Shown: positions 41,907 through 49,266 of the stretch, piece by piece | Numbering within the stretch: position 1 is the first letter of the stretch | Layout of the letters: each line of letters opens with the position of its first letter | Source: IMCC26077 sp964561165 | GTDB taxonomy: Bacteria; Actinomycetota; Actinomycetes; Nanopelagicales; Nanopelagicaceae | Assembly (NCBI GenBank): GCA_964561165.1 | Contig: CAZLOJ010000006.1 | Span: 1-53,827, forward strand | Length of the DNA: 53,827 bases | Direction: 5' to 3' | Made by a program: the position numbers and the translations under genes | The notes under the pieces: model-generated | Databases searched by the model: none | The model's input: only the letters and a program-made list of their open reading frames with translations | What the model was told of the DNA's origin: nothing

Positions 41907-42754
41907 GCCAACGTAAGACAGGCTGCCGCAGCAAGTGCGAGCACGACACCAACATTCTGAATCAATCGCAGGCGTTCATTGAGGATGATTCTTGCCAGTA
42001 GCGCAGTAGCTGCCGGATAGAGCGATGCCAAAACCGCGACGATCGCAAGTACTCCTTTTTGGGTAGCGATTTGGTAGATCCCATTCGCTGATGCATCAAA
42101 GATGCCAGCGACAATCGCGAGCGCCCAGGGAAAAGGTTGAGTTTTTTCATCTTTAGAAATTGCCTTCAATCGAATCAAGAAGAAGACGCCAACGAATATA
42201 AACCCAAACCAACGAGCAACCGTCGATGTCCAGATTCCTTGATTTGAAGGAGCTAAGCCTAAGACAGTTAGGTAAGCACCAATTAGCGTCCCACTTGCAA
42301 CACAGATTAATAAGGTGCTTAGAGTGATGGGTTGCGCAGTTTCACTTTTCTGCTCTTGACTAACCAAGATCACCGAAAGCGCAGCAAGAGCCATGCCAAA
42401 ATAACCAATTCCTGATACTTGATCGCCACGGAGCAATCCTGTTATCACTGGGACGAATGCGGCCATTAATGCAGTGATTGGCGAGACAATCCCCATCGGT
42501 CCACGACTTAACGCCACGTAAAGCAGAGCAATAGCAGGAACTCCAAAGAAGGCAGCGAAGAATCCGTAGAGATATGAATCGCTATTTAACTCACCTGGAA
42601 TCAGGAATATTGAAAAGAAGGTAACGACAACTGCGCCAGAAAGATACGAGATGGGAAGGACGCGAACGATCCGGGCCCGACGTGAGGCCAGCCCGCCAAG
42701 AAAATCAGCGAGACCCCAGGTGATGCTGGAGATTAAAGCCAGAAGTGGCCCCAC
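41903..42754 (-). CDS. EamA/DMT-family permease
   Basis: About 283 residues with ten predicted membrane helices in two EamA repeats, characteristic of drug/metabolite transporters. The first repeat opens with GPLLALISSITWGLADFLGG and the C-terminal end is NVGVVLALAAAACLTLA. A longer open frame starts at 42889, but its first 45 codons overlap the divergent methyltransferase gene and are not hydrophobic. The GTG at 42754 has AGGAG just upstream and precedes the first helix, so it is used. The substrate is unknown. It overlaps the thermonuclease gene by four bases. Confidence 0.85.
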   Translation of the reverse strand: MGPLLALISSITWGLADFLGGLASRRARIVRVLPISYLSGAVVVTFFSIFLIPGELNSDSYLYGFFAAFFGVPAIALLYVALSRGPMGIVSPITALMAAFVPVITGLLRGDQVSGIGYFGMALAALSVILVSQEQKSETAQPITLSTLLICVASGTLIGAYLTVLGLAPSNQGIWTSTVARWFGFIFVGVFFLIRLKAISKDEKTQPFPWALAIVAGIFDASANGIYQIATQKGVLAIVAVLASLYPAATALLARIILNERLRLIQNVGVVLALAAAACLTLA

Positions 42755-42796
42755 TAGACTCCTATCAACAACTGTAATTTCCTTGGAGTGCCACAC

Positions 42797-43459
42797 ATGA
42801 CGACTGAGCCAGGTGCAGGGGAATTCTATCCCTTTGTTGGCGTTGGCCCTCATCCAAAGCCGTGGCCTGTCGGTGAACAATATGACCAAGAACTACTTGA
42901 GCTTGGCGATAAACGTAATGTTCTCGATGAATATCGATATTGGACTGTTGCAGCAATTGTCGCAGACCTTGATACTAAACGGAATCCACTTCACATAGCA
43001 GTTGAAAATTGGAAACATGATTTAAATATTGGTTCATTGATTAGAACTGCAAATGCATTCAATGTGGCGGGAATTCATATTGTAGGAAAGCGCGATTGGA
43101 ACCGGCGCGGCGCAATGGTAACTGATCGATATATGAACGTTCAGCACCATCCAACTGTTAATGAATTTGCTGAATGGGCAAAAACTAACAAACTTGCGAT
43201 TATTGGTATAGACAACATTGATGTAAGTAAACGGTTAGAGCATCGTCCACTTCCACGTGAGTGCGTACTCTTCTTTGGTCAAGAAGGTTCCGGAATGTCG
43301 GATGAGGCTGTCTCGGTATGTGAGGTAGTGCTCGCAATCAATCAATACGGCTCGACGCGATCCATCAATGCATCAGCTGCTGGAGCAATCGCGATGTATG
43401 CCTGGGGACTACAACACCTCTCACCAAAAGACGGCGATAATAATATTAGTCAAGGTTAA
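42797..43459 (+). CDS. SpoU/TrmH-family RNA 2'-O-methyltransferase
   Basis: About 220 residues of SPOUT-type methyltransferase. Motif 1 is NIGSLIRTANAFNVAGIHIV (about 72-91), motif 2 is VLFFGQEGSGMSDEAV (about 152-167) and motif 3 is STRSINASAAGAIAMYAWG (about 180-198). It lacks the L30e-like N-terminal domain of RlmB/TsnR and has its own roughly 50-residue N-terminus, so the RNA substrate (tRNA or rRNA) is not obvious. GGAG eight bases before ATG 42797 supports that start; a GTG at 42788 preceded by TAATTT seven bases away could instead be a leaderless start. The 3' end overlaps the small membrane protein gene by 39 bases. Confidence 0.87.
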   Translation: MTTEPGAGEFYPFVGVGPHPKPWPVGEQYDQELLELGDKRNVLDEYRYWTVAAIVADLDTKRNPLHIAVENWKHDLNIGSLIRTANAFNVAGIHIVGKRDWNRRGAMVTDRYMNVQHHPTVNEFAEWAKTNKLAIIGIDNIDVSKRLEHRPLPRECVLFFGQEGSGMSDEAVSVCEVVLAINQYGSTRSINASAAGAIAMYAWGLQHLSPKDGDNNISQG

Positions 43460-43795
43460 TAATCCCAGAGTCGCCCAGGCGGCAGTATCACCTTGACCAG
43501 ATTTTGAACTTTTCCTCTTGCTTGTATATCCAATAATCAAAATGGCAGCAACAATCAATAATTTGACTGAGATTTTACTGTTGTCATAGAGCGGAAATGC
43601 AGTCGGATCTTGATCGTTGAGCGGGTAACTGACCCCAACAATCACAATTCCAGCGATGAGTGAAAGGAGCGCACCGTGGAGCATGCCATTGGTGATCTGC
43701 TTAGTCGCTGATGTCATCTGCGCGAGAAATCCACCAAAAAGAGCGGCAAGTCCCACAAAGTGAAGAACAAGAAAGACGTTACTAACTGCTTCCAC
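43421..43795 (-). CDS. Small four-helix membrane protein (124 aa)
   Basis: A 124-residue hydrophobic protein with about four membrane helices (about 5-25, 39-57, 74-91 and 106-124) and a short hydrophilic loop with YPLNDQDPTAFPLYDN. The pattern of a first helix with VFLVLHFVGLAALFGGFLAQM (a His in a helix) is reminiscent of CopD/DUF-type membrane proteins but I cannot name the family. It lies two bases after a DMT permease on the same strand and overlaps the convergent methyltransferase gene by 39 bases, unusually long for this compact genome. Confidence 0.7.
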   Translation of the reverse strand: MEAVSNVFLVLHFVGLAALFGGFLAQMTSATKQITNGMLHGALLSLIAGIVIVGVSYPLNDQDPTAFPLYDNSKISVKLLIVAAILIIGYTSKRKSSKSGQGDTAAWATLGLLTLTNIIIAVFW

Positions 43796-43797
43796 AA

Positions 43798-44706
43798 TTA
43801 CCTCCTAAGGAGTTTGATTCTCCCCTGCGCAATCGCACTTCCCAATAGCACAATTAAACCGCCAATTGGTTCATTCCAAGTGAGCGGCTCACCGAGAAGA
43901 AAGAACCCCAAAGCCACTGCTACTAGCGGAGTTAAGTACGTAACCGTGCTCGCCAGCGAGGGTCCCGCTAATTCGATGTTTCTAAAATTCCAAATGTATG
44001 CAACGCCCGTGCCAAGGATTCCCAAGGCAAGTATCGATAAGAGCGCATCGACTGAAATCTCATACGAAGTGATGCCATGATAGAGAAAGAACGGAAGCAG
44101 TGTGACTGCGGCCAACGTCACCTGAGTAGTTGCTAGAACTTCAGGTTGTAGTTTTCTCGGAATTATATATTTTGATGAAAACGGAAACGAGGCGCCATAA
44201 CAAGTAACTGCGAGTATCAGAGCAAGAATTGCGCTTACTGAAAATTCTCCCATTGAGTTCCCTACAGAAAGCAGAACAAGAACCCCAAAAAATCCGAGGA
44301 CGATTCCCAAAATTCGCTCAAAACTCAAACGTTCGCTTCTAAAAACAAGCAGAATCATAATCACGCTCATAATCGGCGTTAATGCATTCATGATTCCAGC
44401 AAGAATCGATGAAACTCGCTCCTGCGCGAATGCAAAAAGCACTCCAGGCAACACATTAAGCAACATACCCATGACCCACAATTGGAGGAGAAGGAGTGGA
44501 TCTCTAATTAAACGCATCCGCTTGTAGAGAAGAACTAACCAAAGCGATAGCGCGCCCAAAGCGCAACGAAGGAAGGCTACTCCTGCAGGCGTGAGAAAGG
44601 TAAGCGAACGCTCAATGAATAAGAAGGAGGCTCCCCAAATAACTCCCAGCGCTATATAGGTAGGAACCCAACTGTCGCCTTTTTTGTTCGGGACGTTTTG
44701 GCTCAC
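43798..44706 (-). CDS. EamA/DMT-family permease (second of tandem pair)
   Basis: A 302-residue membrane protein with ten predicted helices in two EamA repeats. The first helix is PTYIALGVIWGASFLFIERS and the end of the second repeat has LTPLVAVALGFFLLGEPLTW, the family signature with a conserved GEPLTW. It is clearly paralogous to the gene at 44703-45656 (shared EPLTWNEP and the VIWGASFLFIE/LTWGLSFMFIE start), which suggests a tandem duplication. It starts with a four-base overlap with its partner. The transported metabolite is unknown. Confidence 0.88.
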   Translation of the reverse strand: MSQNVPNKKGDSWVPTYIALGVIWGASFLFIERSLTFLTPAGVAFLRCALGALSLWLVLLYKRMRLIRDPLLLLQLWVMGMLLNVLPGVLFAFAQERVSSILAGIMNALTPIMSVIMILLVFRSERLSFERILGIVLGFFGVLVLLSVGNSMGEFSVSAILALILAVTCYGASFPFSSKYIIPRKLQPEVLATTQVTLAAVTLLPFFLYHGITSYEISVDALLSILALGILGTGVAYIWNFRNIELAGPSLASTVTYLTPLVAVALGFFLLGEPLTWNEPIGGLIVLLGSAIAQGRIKLLRR

Positions 44707-45656
44707 TTAACAGCTCTAGACCTTTGCGTGATTGCGTTGCCGAGGATCACAATGGCGCCACCTACGGGCTCATTCCACGTTAATGGTTCATTTAAAACAA
44801 TCACTCCGGCAATTACCGCAACAATCGGGGAGACAAAATTAACTGTGGCGGCGACAGAACTGCCAACTAGAGCGACTATGCGATAGTTCCAGGCAAAGGC
44901 AAATCCAGTGGAGAAAACTCCGATAATCGTGATGGCAATTATTGGAGCGAACGAAAAATCGTAGGAGTTAAATCCAAATAAGACAAAGGTTGGAAAAAGT
45001 ACGACTGCAGCAATTGTCACTTGAATCGTGGCTAGTGCTACCGGTGGATAGTTCTTAGGCGCGATGTATTTGGCGATGATAGGTGCAACTAATCCAAAGG
45101 ATGTCACCGCAATCAGTAAGAAAAGGTAGGCCCACCATGGAGCGGATTCGATATCCCAGATGCCAAAGACGATTGCAATGCCAAAGAACGCGAGCAGGAT
45201 TCCGAAAATCTGAATTGGCTTTACCGCTTCGTGTTTGAAAAGTAATAAGGTGAATATCACAGCAAAAATTGGGGACATCGCATTCACGATGCCGGTAAGC
45301 GATGACGTCACCTCTGTCTGCGCGAATGGAACTATGACTACAGGAATGATGTTCGAACAGAGTCCAATTAAAAATATCCATCCAAAAACCGAACGATCGC
45401 GTGGTATCGATATCTTTTTGTAGAAGAGGTAGCTCCACAGCACGGCAGCACCGAGGAGATTCCTAATGAAGGCAATCCCAAAGGGGCTAAAGACCGGTAG
45501 GGCAATTTCGATAAACATAAATGACAAGCCCCAGGTCAGACTCAATAGCAGATAGGGCGCTAGCCATCCTCTGGTCTTCAAGCGCGCTCCCCCTACATCG
45601 ATTATTTCGGCGATTTTGGCGTTACTGAACTTCGAGAAAACTGGAATACTTATCAA
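44703..45656 (-). CDS. EamA/DMT-family permease (first of tandem pair)
   Basis: Up to 317 residues, ten predicted membrane helices in two EamA repeats, with SLTWGLSFMFIEIALPVFSP at the first helix and VIVLNEPLTWNEPVGGAIVI near the end. The outer start is TTG at 45656; a TTG 25 codons later at 45581 has GGGGGAG just upstream and begins right before the first helix, so the true protein may be 292 residues. It is paralogous to the next gene, with which it overlaps by four bases. Two adjacent paralogues could be a heteromeric pair or have split substrates. Confidence 0.85.
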   Translation of the reverse strand: MISIPVFSKFSNAKIAEIIDVGGARLKTRGWLAPYLLLSLTWGLSFMFIEIALPVFSPFGIAFIRNLLGAAVLWSYLFYKKISIPRDRSVFGWIFLIGLCSNIIPVVIVPFAQTEVTSSLTGIVNAMSPIFAVIFTLLLFKHEAVKPIQIFGILLAFFGIAIVFGIWDIESAPWWAYLFLLIAVTSFGLVAPIIAKYIAPKNYPPVALATIQVTIAAVVLFPTFVLFGFNSYDFSFAPIIAITIIGVFSTGFAFAWNYRIVALVGSSVAATVNFVSPIVAVIAGVIVLNEPLTWNEPVGGAIVILGNAITQRSRAVK

Positions 45657-45700
45657 CCTGAATCCTACTGGTAAGCATTAGATAAAAGGGAAGAGGCGCT

Positions 45701-47188
45701 GTGGAGCTCGTAAAGCATTGGATCAATGGAGTAGAGGTCGGCAGCAAGAGCGGTCGCCAAGGAGAGGTTTTTAACCCTGCTCTTGGAACAGTCAGTAAGA
45801 GCGTTGACTTCGCAGATCTTGAAACAATTGATTCGGCTATTGCAAATTCGAAGAGCGCATTCACCTCTTGGAGCCAAACATCCCTTACTAAGCGCGTTCA
45901 GATTCTCTTCGCATTTCGACATCTGCTCAATGCTAGAAAAGAAGAACTTGCTGCAATCATCACCTCTGAACATGGAAAAGTGCTATCAGATGCTTTAGGT
46001 GAAGTTACTCGCGGACTTGAGGTTGTCGAGTTTGCTTGCGGTATTCCACACCTTTTGAAGGGCGGGTACTCCGAAGGAGTATCACAAGGGGTCGATGTGT
46101 ATTCGATTCGCCAACCATTAGGAGTTTGCGCGATCATCTCGCCATTCAATTTCCCTGCGATGGTGCCAATGTGGTTCTTCCCAATCGCAATTGCTGCTGG
46201 AAATACTGTTGTTATTAAACCAAGTGAGAAGGATCCTTCGGCGACTAATTTCATTGCAAAGCTTTGGAAGGAAGCAGGTCTACCTGATGGCGTGTTCAAC
46301 GTCATTCATGGCGACAAAGTAGCTGTTGATAGATTGCTGGAGCATCCTGATATCGCATCCATCTCTTTCGTTGGCTCTACTGCGATTGCAAAGTATGTCT
46401 ACGAAAACGGCACGAAGAATGGCAAGCGCGTTCAAGCACTTGGTGGTGCGAAGAACCACATGTTAGTTCTTCCTGATGCAGATTTGGAGTTGACTGCAGA
46501 CTCGGCAATCAATGCTGGATTTGGATCTGCAGGCGAACGTTGTATGGCGATCTCGGCAGTTGTCGCAGTCGATCCGATTGGTGATGAGTTAGTAAAGAAG
46601 ATTCAAGAACGTATGAAAAAATTGAAGACCGGTGATGGCACAAAAGGTACCGATATGGGGCCACTTGTTACCAAAATTCACCGCGACAAGGTTGCCTCAT
46701 ACGTTGATGCTGGAATTAAAGAGGGTGCAACTCTTGTTGAGGATGGCAGGAATATCGCTATTGATGGCGCGAGCGCCGGATTCTGGTTGGGACCGACGCT
46801 CTTTGATCATGTAACGCCTTCGATGACAATCTATAAAGATGAGATATTCGGGCCAGTCTTGAGCGTAATCAGAGTCAAAAGCTACGAAGAAGGATTGGCG
46901 CTGATCAACTCCCATCAATATGGAAATGGCACTGCCATCTTCACCAACGATGGTGGCGCGGCGCGCAAATTCCAAAATGAAGTGTTAGTTGGCATGGTTG
47001 GAATAAATGTGCCAATCCCAGTGCCAGTTGCTTACTACTCATTTGGTGGGTGGAAGCACTCGCTATTTGGTGATTCTCATGCGCACGGAACAGAGGGAGT
47101 CCACTTCTTCACGCGCGGCAAAGTTGTGACTAGTCGGTGGCTTGATCCAAGCCATGGCGGAATCAATTTAGGATTCCCACAGAACTAA
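45701..47188 (+). CDS. mmsA: Methylmalonate-semialdehyde dehydrogenase (CoA-acylating)
   Basis: A 495-residue aldehyde dehydrogenase. INFPAMVPMW-type segment (SPFNFPAMVPMWFFPIAIA, about 148-166), VIKPSEKDPSATN, EFVGSTAIAKYV and the catalytic Cys in GSAGERCMAISAVV (about 275-288) match MMSDH/IolA, which lacks the usual active-site Glu and oxidises methylmalonate or malonate semialdehyde to propionyl- or acetyl-CoA with NAD and CoA. It acts in valine, thymine or inositol breakdown. The start is GTG with AGAGG upstream. It is convergent with the zinc alcohol dehydrogenase gene; no iol or bkd genes are nearby to fix the pathway. Confidence 0.93.
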   Translation: MELVKHWINGVEVGSKSGRQGEVFNPALGTVSKSVDFADLETIDSAIANSKSAFTSWSQTSLTKRVQILFAFRHLLNARKEELAAIITSEHGKVLSDALGEVTRGLEVVEFACGIPHLLKGGYSEGVSQGVDVYSIRQPLGVCAIISPFNFPAMVPMWFFPIAIAAGNTVVIKPSEKDPSATNFIAKLWKEAGLPDGVFNVIHGDKVAVDRLLEHPDIASISFVGSTAIAKYVYENGTKNGKRVQALGGAKNHMLVLPDADLELTADSAINAGFGSAGERCMAISAVVAVDPIGDELVKKIQERMKKLKTGDGTKGTDMGPLVTKIHRDKVASYVDAGIKEGATLVEDGRNIAIDGASAGFWLGPTLFDHVTPSMTIYKDEIFGPVLSVIRVKSYEEGLALINSHQYGNGTAIFTNDGGAARKFQNEVLVGMVGINVPIPVPVAYYSFGGWKHSLFGDSHAHGTEGVHFFTRGKVVTSRWLDPSHGGINLGFPQN

Positions 47189-47194
47189 TCTCTA

Positions 47195-48205
47195 CTAGCG
47201 CGTGGTATCAACCACAATCTTGAAGGCATTTTTATCGTTAAGTAAACGATCAAAACCTTTGCTTACCACTTCATCTAACGCAATCACATCGGTAAGAAGC
47301 GGTTTCGTATCAATCGAATTGCCAGCAAGGAGCGCGATAGCTGCGGCAACATCGACATCCCACATATGTGCTGCCGTGCCAAGAATTCGCTTTTCGCTGA
47401 GCACGAAATTGAGTAAGTGAAAGCTCTCTTCCTCAGGACGAAAACCGACGAGGACAAGCGTTCCAGCATTTCGAATTTTATCGAGCGACTTTGCAGTAGT
47501 TCCCTTGACGCCTGAGCATTCTAAGAGCGAATCAAATTCATCGTAGTGCTCCCACTCTTTCTCATTAAGTGGATTGAGCGTTTCGAATCCAAGAGATTGA
47601 GCTACTGCTTGGCGCACTGGGTTAGGTTCGTAGACCACAACTTGTGCAGCACCGAATGAGCGAGCAACTTGTGCAATCAACAAACCAACGGTTCCACCGC
47701 CGGTTACTGCGATTTTTGTCCCTGGAATAAATGGGACTTTATTGAGAGCGCGCACCGCAACTGACATGGGTTCTGCAAAAACAGCCACATCCGCAGAGAC
47801 ATGGCTCGGCACTTCAATCCAACGTGTTGGGTCAGTGGCCATTAATTCAGCCATGCCACCATCGCAAGTGAGACCAATGCATTCATAGCTCTTACAAATT
47901 CCCTCTTCATGACGATCGCAGTAGTAGCAATTTCCACAACCCACAATGCCATCAGGCACTACGAGAGTTCCTGGTTTTAACTTGCCAAGTGGATCTTCGA
48001 TAACTCGGCCGAGATATTCATGGCCAATGATCATCGGTGTTCGATGTTTTGGAATGATGACTGGTCCGATCAAGTACTCTTCTAAATCGGTGCCGCAAAT
48101 TCCCACGCGCTCCATGCGAACGAGAGTATGTCCGTTGGGTACCGATGGATCGGGAACATCCTCGATACGCAAATCTTTAGCGCCATGGAATCGAGCTGCA
48201 CGCAT
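47195..48205 (-). CDS. Zinc-dependent medium-chain alcohol dehydrogenase
   Basis: A 336-residue MDR dehydrogenase. Catalytic zinc ligands appear in RVGICGTDLEEY (about 34-45, Cys) and IIGHEYLGRVIED (about 58-70, His and Glu). The structural zinc loop has four Cys in CGNCYYCDRHEEGIC (about 91-105). The Rossmann motif is AVTGGGTVGLLIAQVARS (about 166-183). The family includes sorbitol, threonine and butanediol dehydrogenases; the substrate is unknown. GGAGG is nine bases before the ATG. It follows the tyrosine phosphatase gene by 11 bases and is convergent with mmsA. Confidence 0.92.
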   Translation of the reverse strand: MRAARFHGAKDLRIEDVPDPSVPNGHTLVRMERVGICGTDLEEYLIGPVIIPKHRTPMIIGHEYLGRVIEDPLGKLKPGTLVVPDGIVGCGNCYYCDRHEEGICKSYECIGLTCDGGMAELMATDPTRWIEVPSHVSADVAVFAEPMSVAVRALNKVPFIPGTKIAVTGGGTVGLLIAQVARSFGAAQVVVYEPNPVRQAVAQSLGFETLNPLNEKEWEHYDEFDSLLECSGVKGTTAKSLDKIRNAGTLVLVGFRPEEESFHLLNFVLSEKRILGTAAHMWDVDVAAAIALLAGNSIDTKPLLTDVIALDEVVSKGFDRLLNDKNAFKIVVDTTR

Positions 48206-48216
48206 CTTGCCTCCAC

Positions 48217-48759
48217 TTACTTCTTAAGAACTTGGAGTAGGCCTTCTACCGAATCTTCTACCATTTCGAGCACCTTTTCAAAGGCACGGTCCGCTAGACC
48301 ATATGGGTCGGGCACTTCTAGACGATGCGCATCTGGACCACTTGGGTCGATATGGCTCAAAGATGGATCGAATTGTCGAAGATAGAAGACCTTCTGTCGG
48401 TGGTCGGGATGTGCTGCCAGGTTGATGACATTCTGATAATTACTTGAATCCATGACCAAGATTAAATCTCGTGCCGAAAAGAAATCTTTTGTGAATTGTT
48501 GCGCTACATGCTCGTATTGATATCCAGCTTTGCTCCACGTTGCCTCAGATGAGAAATTCGGTCCTTCACCGATATGCCACGACCCTGTTCCTGCGCTATC
48601 AACAAGGACTTCACAATGAGTTACTTCGTGGGCTCGATTATGAAGTACCGCTGCCGCCATGGGGGAACGACAAATATTGCCTAGACAGACCATGCACACT
48701 CGCAATTGACTCTTATTCGATAAATCCAACTGTGAGTGAATTCGAGTTGCTAAGTCCAT
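48217..48759 (-). CDS. Low-molecular-weight protein-tyrosine phosphatase
   Basis: A 180-residue LMW-PTP. The P-loop VCMVCLGNICRSPMAAAVL (about 22-40) has the catalytic Cys and Arg in the CxxxxxRS motif (CLGNICRS). The general-acid Asp is in the late EVPDPYG segment (about 149-155), as in the family. Such enzymes act on tyrosine-phosphorylated proteins in exopolysaccharide or virulence circuits; some actinobacterial ones are exported. The start has TACCTT seven bases upstream and no ribosome site. It is divergent from tspO with only 36 bases between start codons. Confidence 0.9.
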   Translation of the reverse strand: MDLATRIHSQLDLSNKSQLRVCMVCLGNICRSPMAAAVLHNRAHEVTHCEVLVDSAGTGSWHIGEGPNFSSEATWSKAGYQYEHVAQQFTKDFFSARDLILVMDSSNYQNVINLAAHPDHRQKVFYLRQFDPSLSHIDPSGPDAHRLEVPDPYGLADRAFEKVLEMVEDSVEGLLQVLKK

Positions 48760-48766
48760 AACGTAA

Positions 48767-48772
48767 AAGGTA
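48767..48772 (-). promoter_or_regulatory. -10 element TACCTT, leaderless phosphatase start
   Basis: TACCTT on the minus strand, then TTACGTT, then the ATG at 48759. Confidence 0.4.
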
Positions 48773-48783
48773 GCGCACGCTGC

Positions 48784-48789
48784 TAGATT
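48784..48789 (+). promoter_or_regulatory. -10 element TAGATT, leaderless tspO start
   Basis: TAGATT, then TCTGTT, then the ATG at 48796. It is 12 bases from the divergent phosphatase -10. Confidence 0.45.
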
Positions 48790-48795
48790 TCTGTT

Positions 48796-49266
48796 ATGGA
48801 GAGTTGGCGCACTATTGCCGCTGTGGCGGGAATCGTGCTTGTGGCGGTCTATGCGATCGGCTCTGGTTTCTGGGTTAATAGCAACCCTGGTTGGTACTAC
48901 TCGCTCAACCGACCATCATGGCAACCACCTAGTTGGATTTTTGGAATTATCTGGCCATACAACTTCATTATGTTAGGCGTTGCATCTTTCGTGGTTTCTC
49001 GGAATCTATCGCGGACTCTGGTCCTGACCTGGCTCGCGTTCTTCGCGCTAAGTGTTTCGGCTGCGCTACTTTGGTCGTATCTTTTCTACATGCCCCATAA
49101 CTTGAATGGTGCAGCGACTGCCTTGGTAACAGCAGCGATACTTACGCTACCAATTACCATCATCACTTTTAGAGCGTCGATTGGATATGGCCTGGCACTG
49201 CTGCCCTATCAAATCTGGGTAGCTATTGCCTCTTCACTAGCGGTTGGGTACGCAATCAAAAATTAA
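48796..49266 (+). CDS. TspO/MBR family tryptophan-rich sensory protein
   Basis: A 156-residue membrane protein with five predicted helices. The signature WYYSLNRPSWQPPSWIFGII (about 34-53) plus WPYNFIMLGVASFVV, with many Trp and Pro residues, is diagnostic of the TspO (peripheral benzodiazepine receptor) family, which binds porphyrins and modulates tetrapyrrole handling and stress responses. TspO is common in rhodopsin- or heme-using bacteria; no such genes are in this window. It is divergent from the LMW phosphatase and overlaps the convergent amidohydrolase by four bases at its 3' end. Confidence 0.9.
   Translation: MESWRTIAAVAGIVLVAVYAIGSGFWVNSNPGWYYSLNRPSWQPPSWIFGIIWPYNFIMLGVASFVVSRNLSRTLVLTWLAFFALSVSAALLWSYLFYMPHNLNGAATALVTAAILTLPITIITFRASIGYGLALLPYQIWVAIASSLAVGYAIKN

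Noticed and set aside
42755..42889. 45-codon N-terminal extension of the EamA permease at 41903
   Set aside because: It lies over the start of the divergent methyltransferase gene, is not hydrophobic, and a GTG with AGGAG begins just before the first helix.
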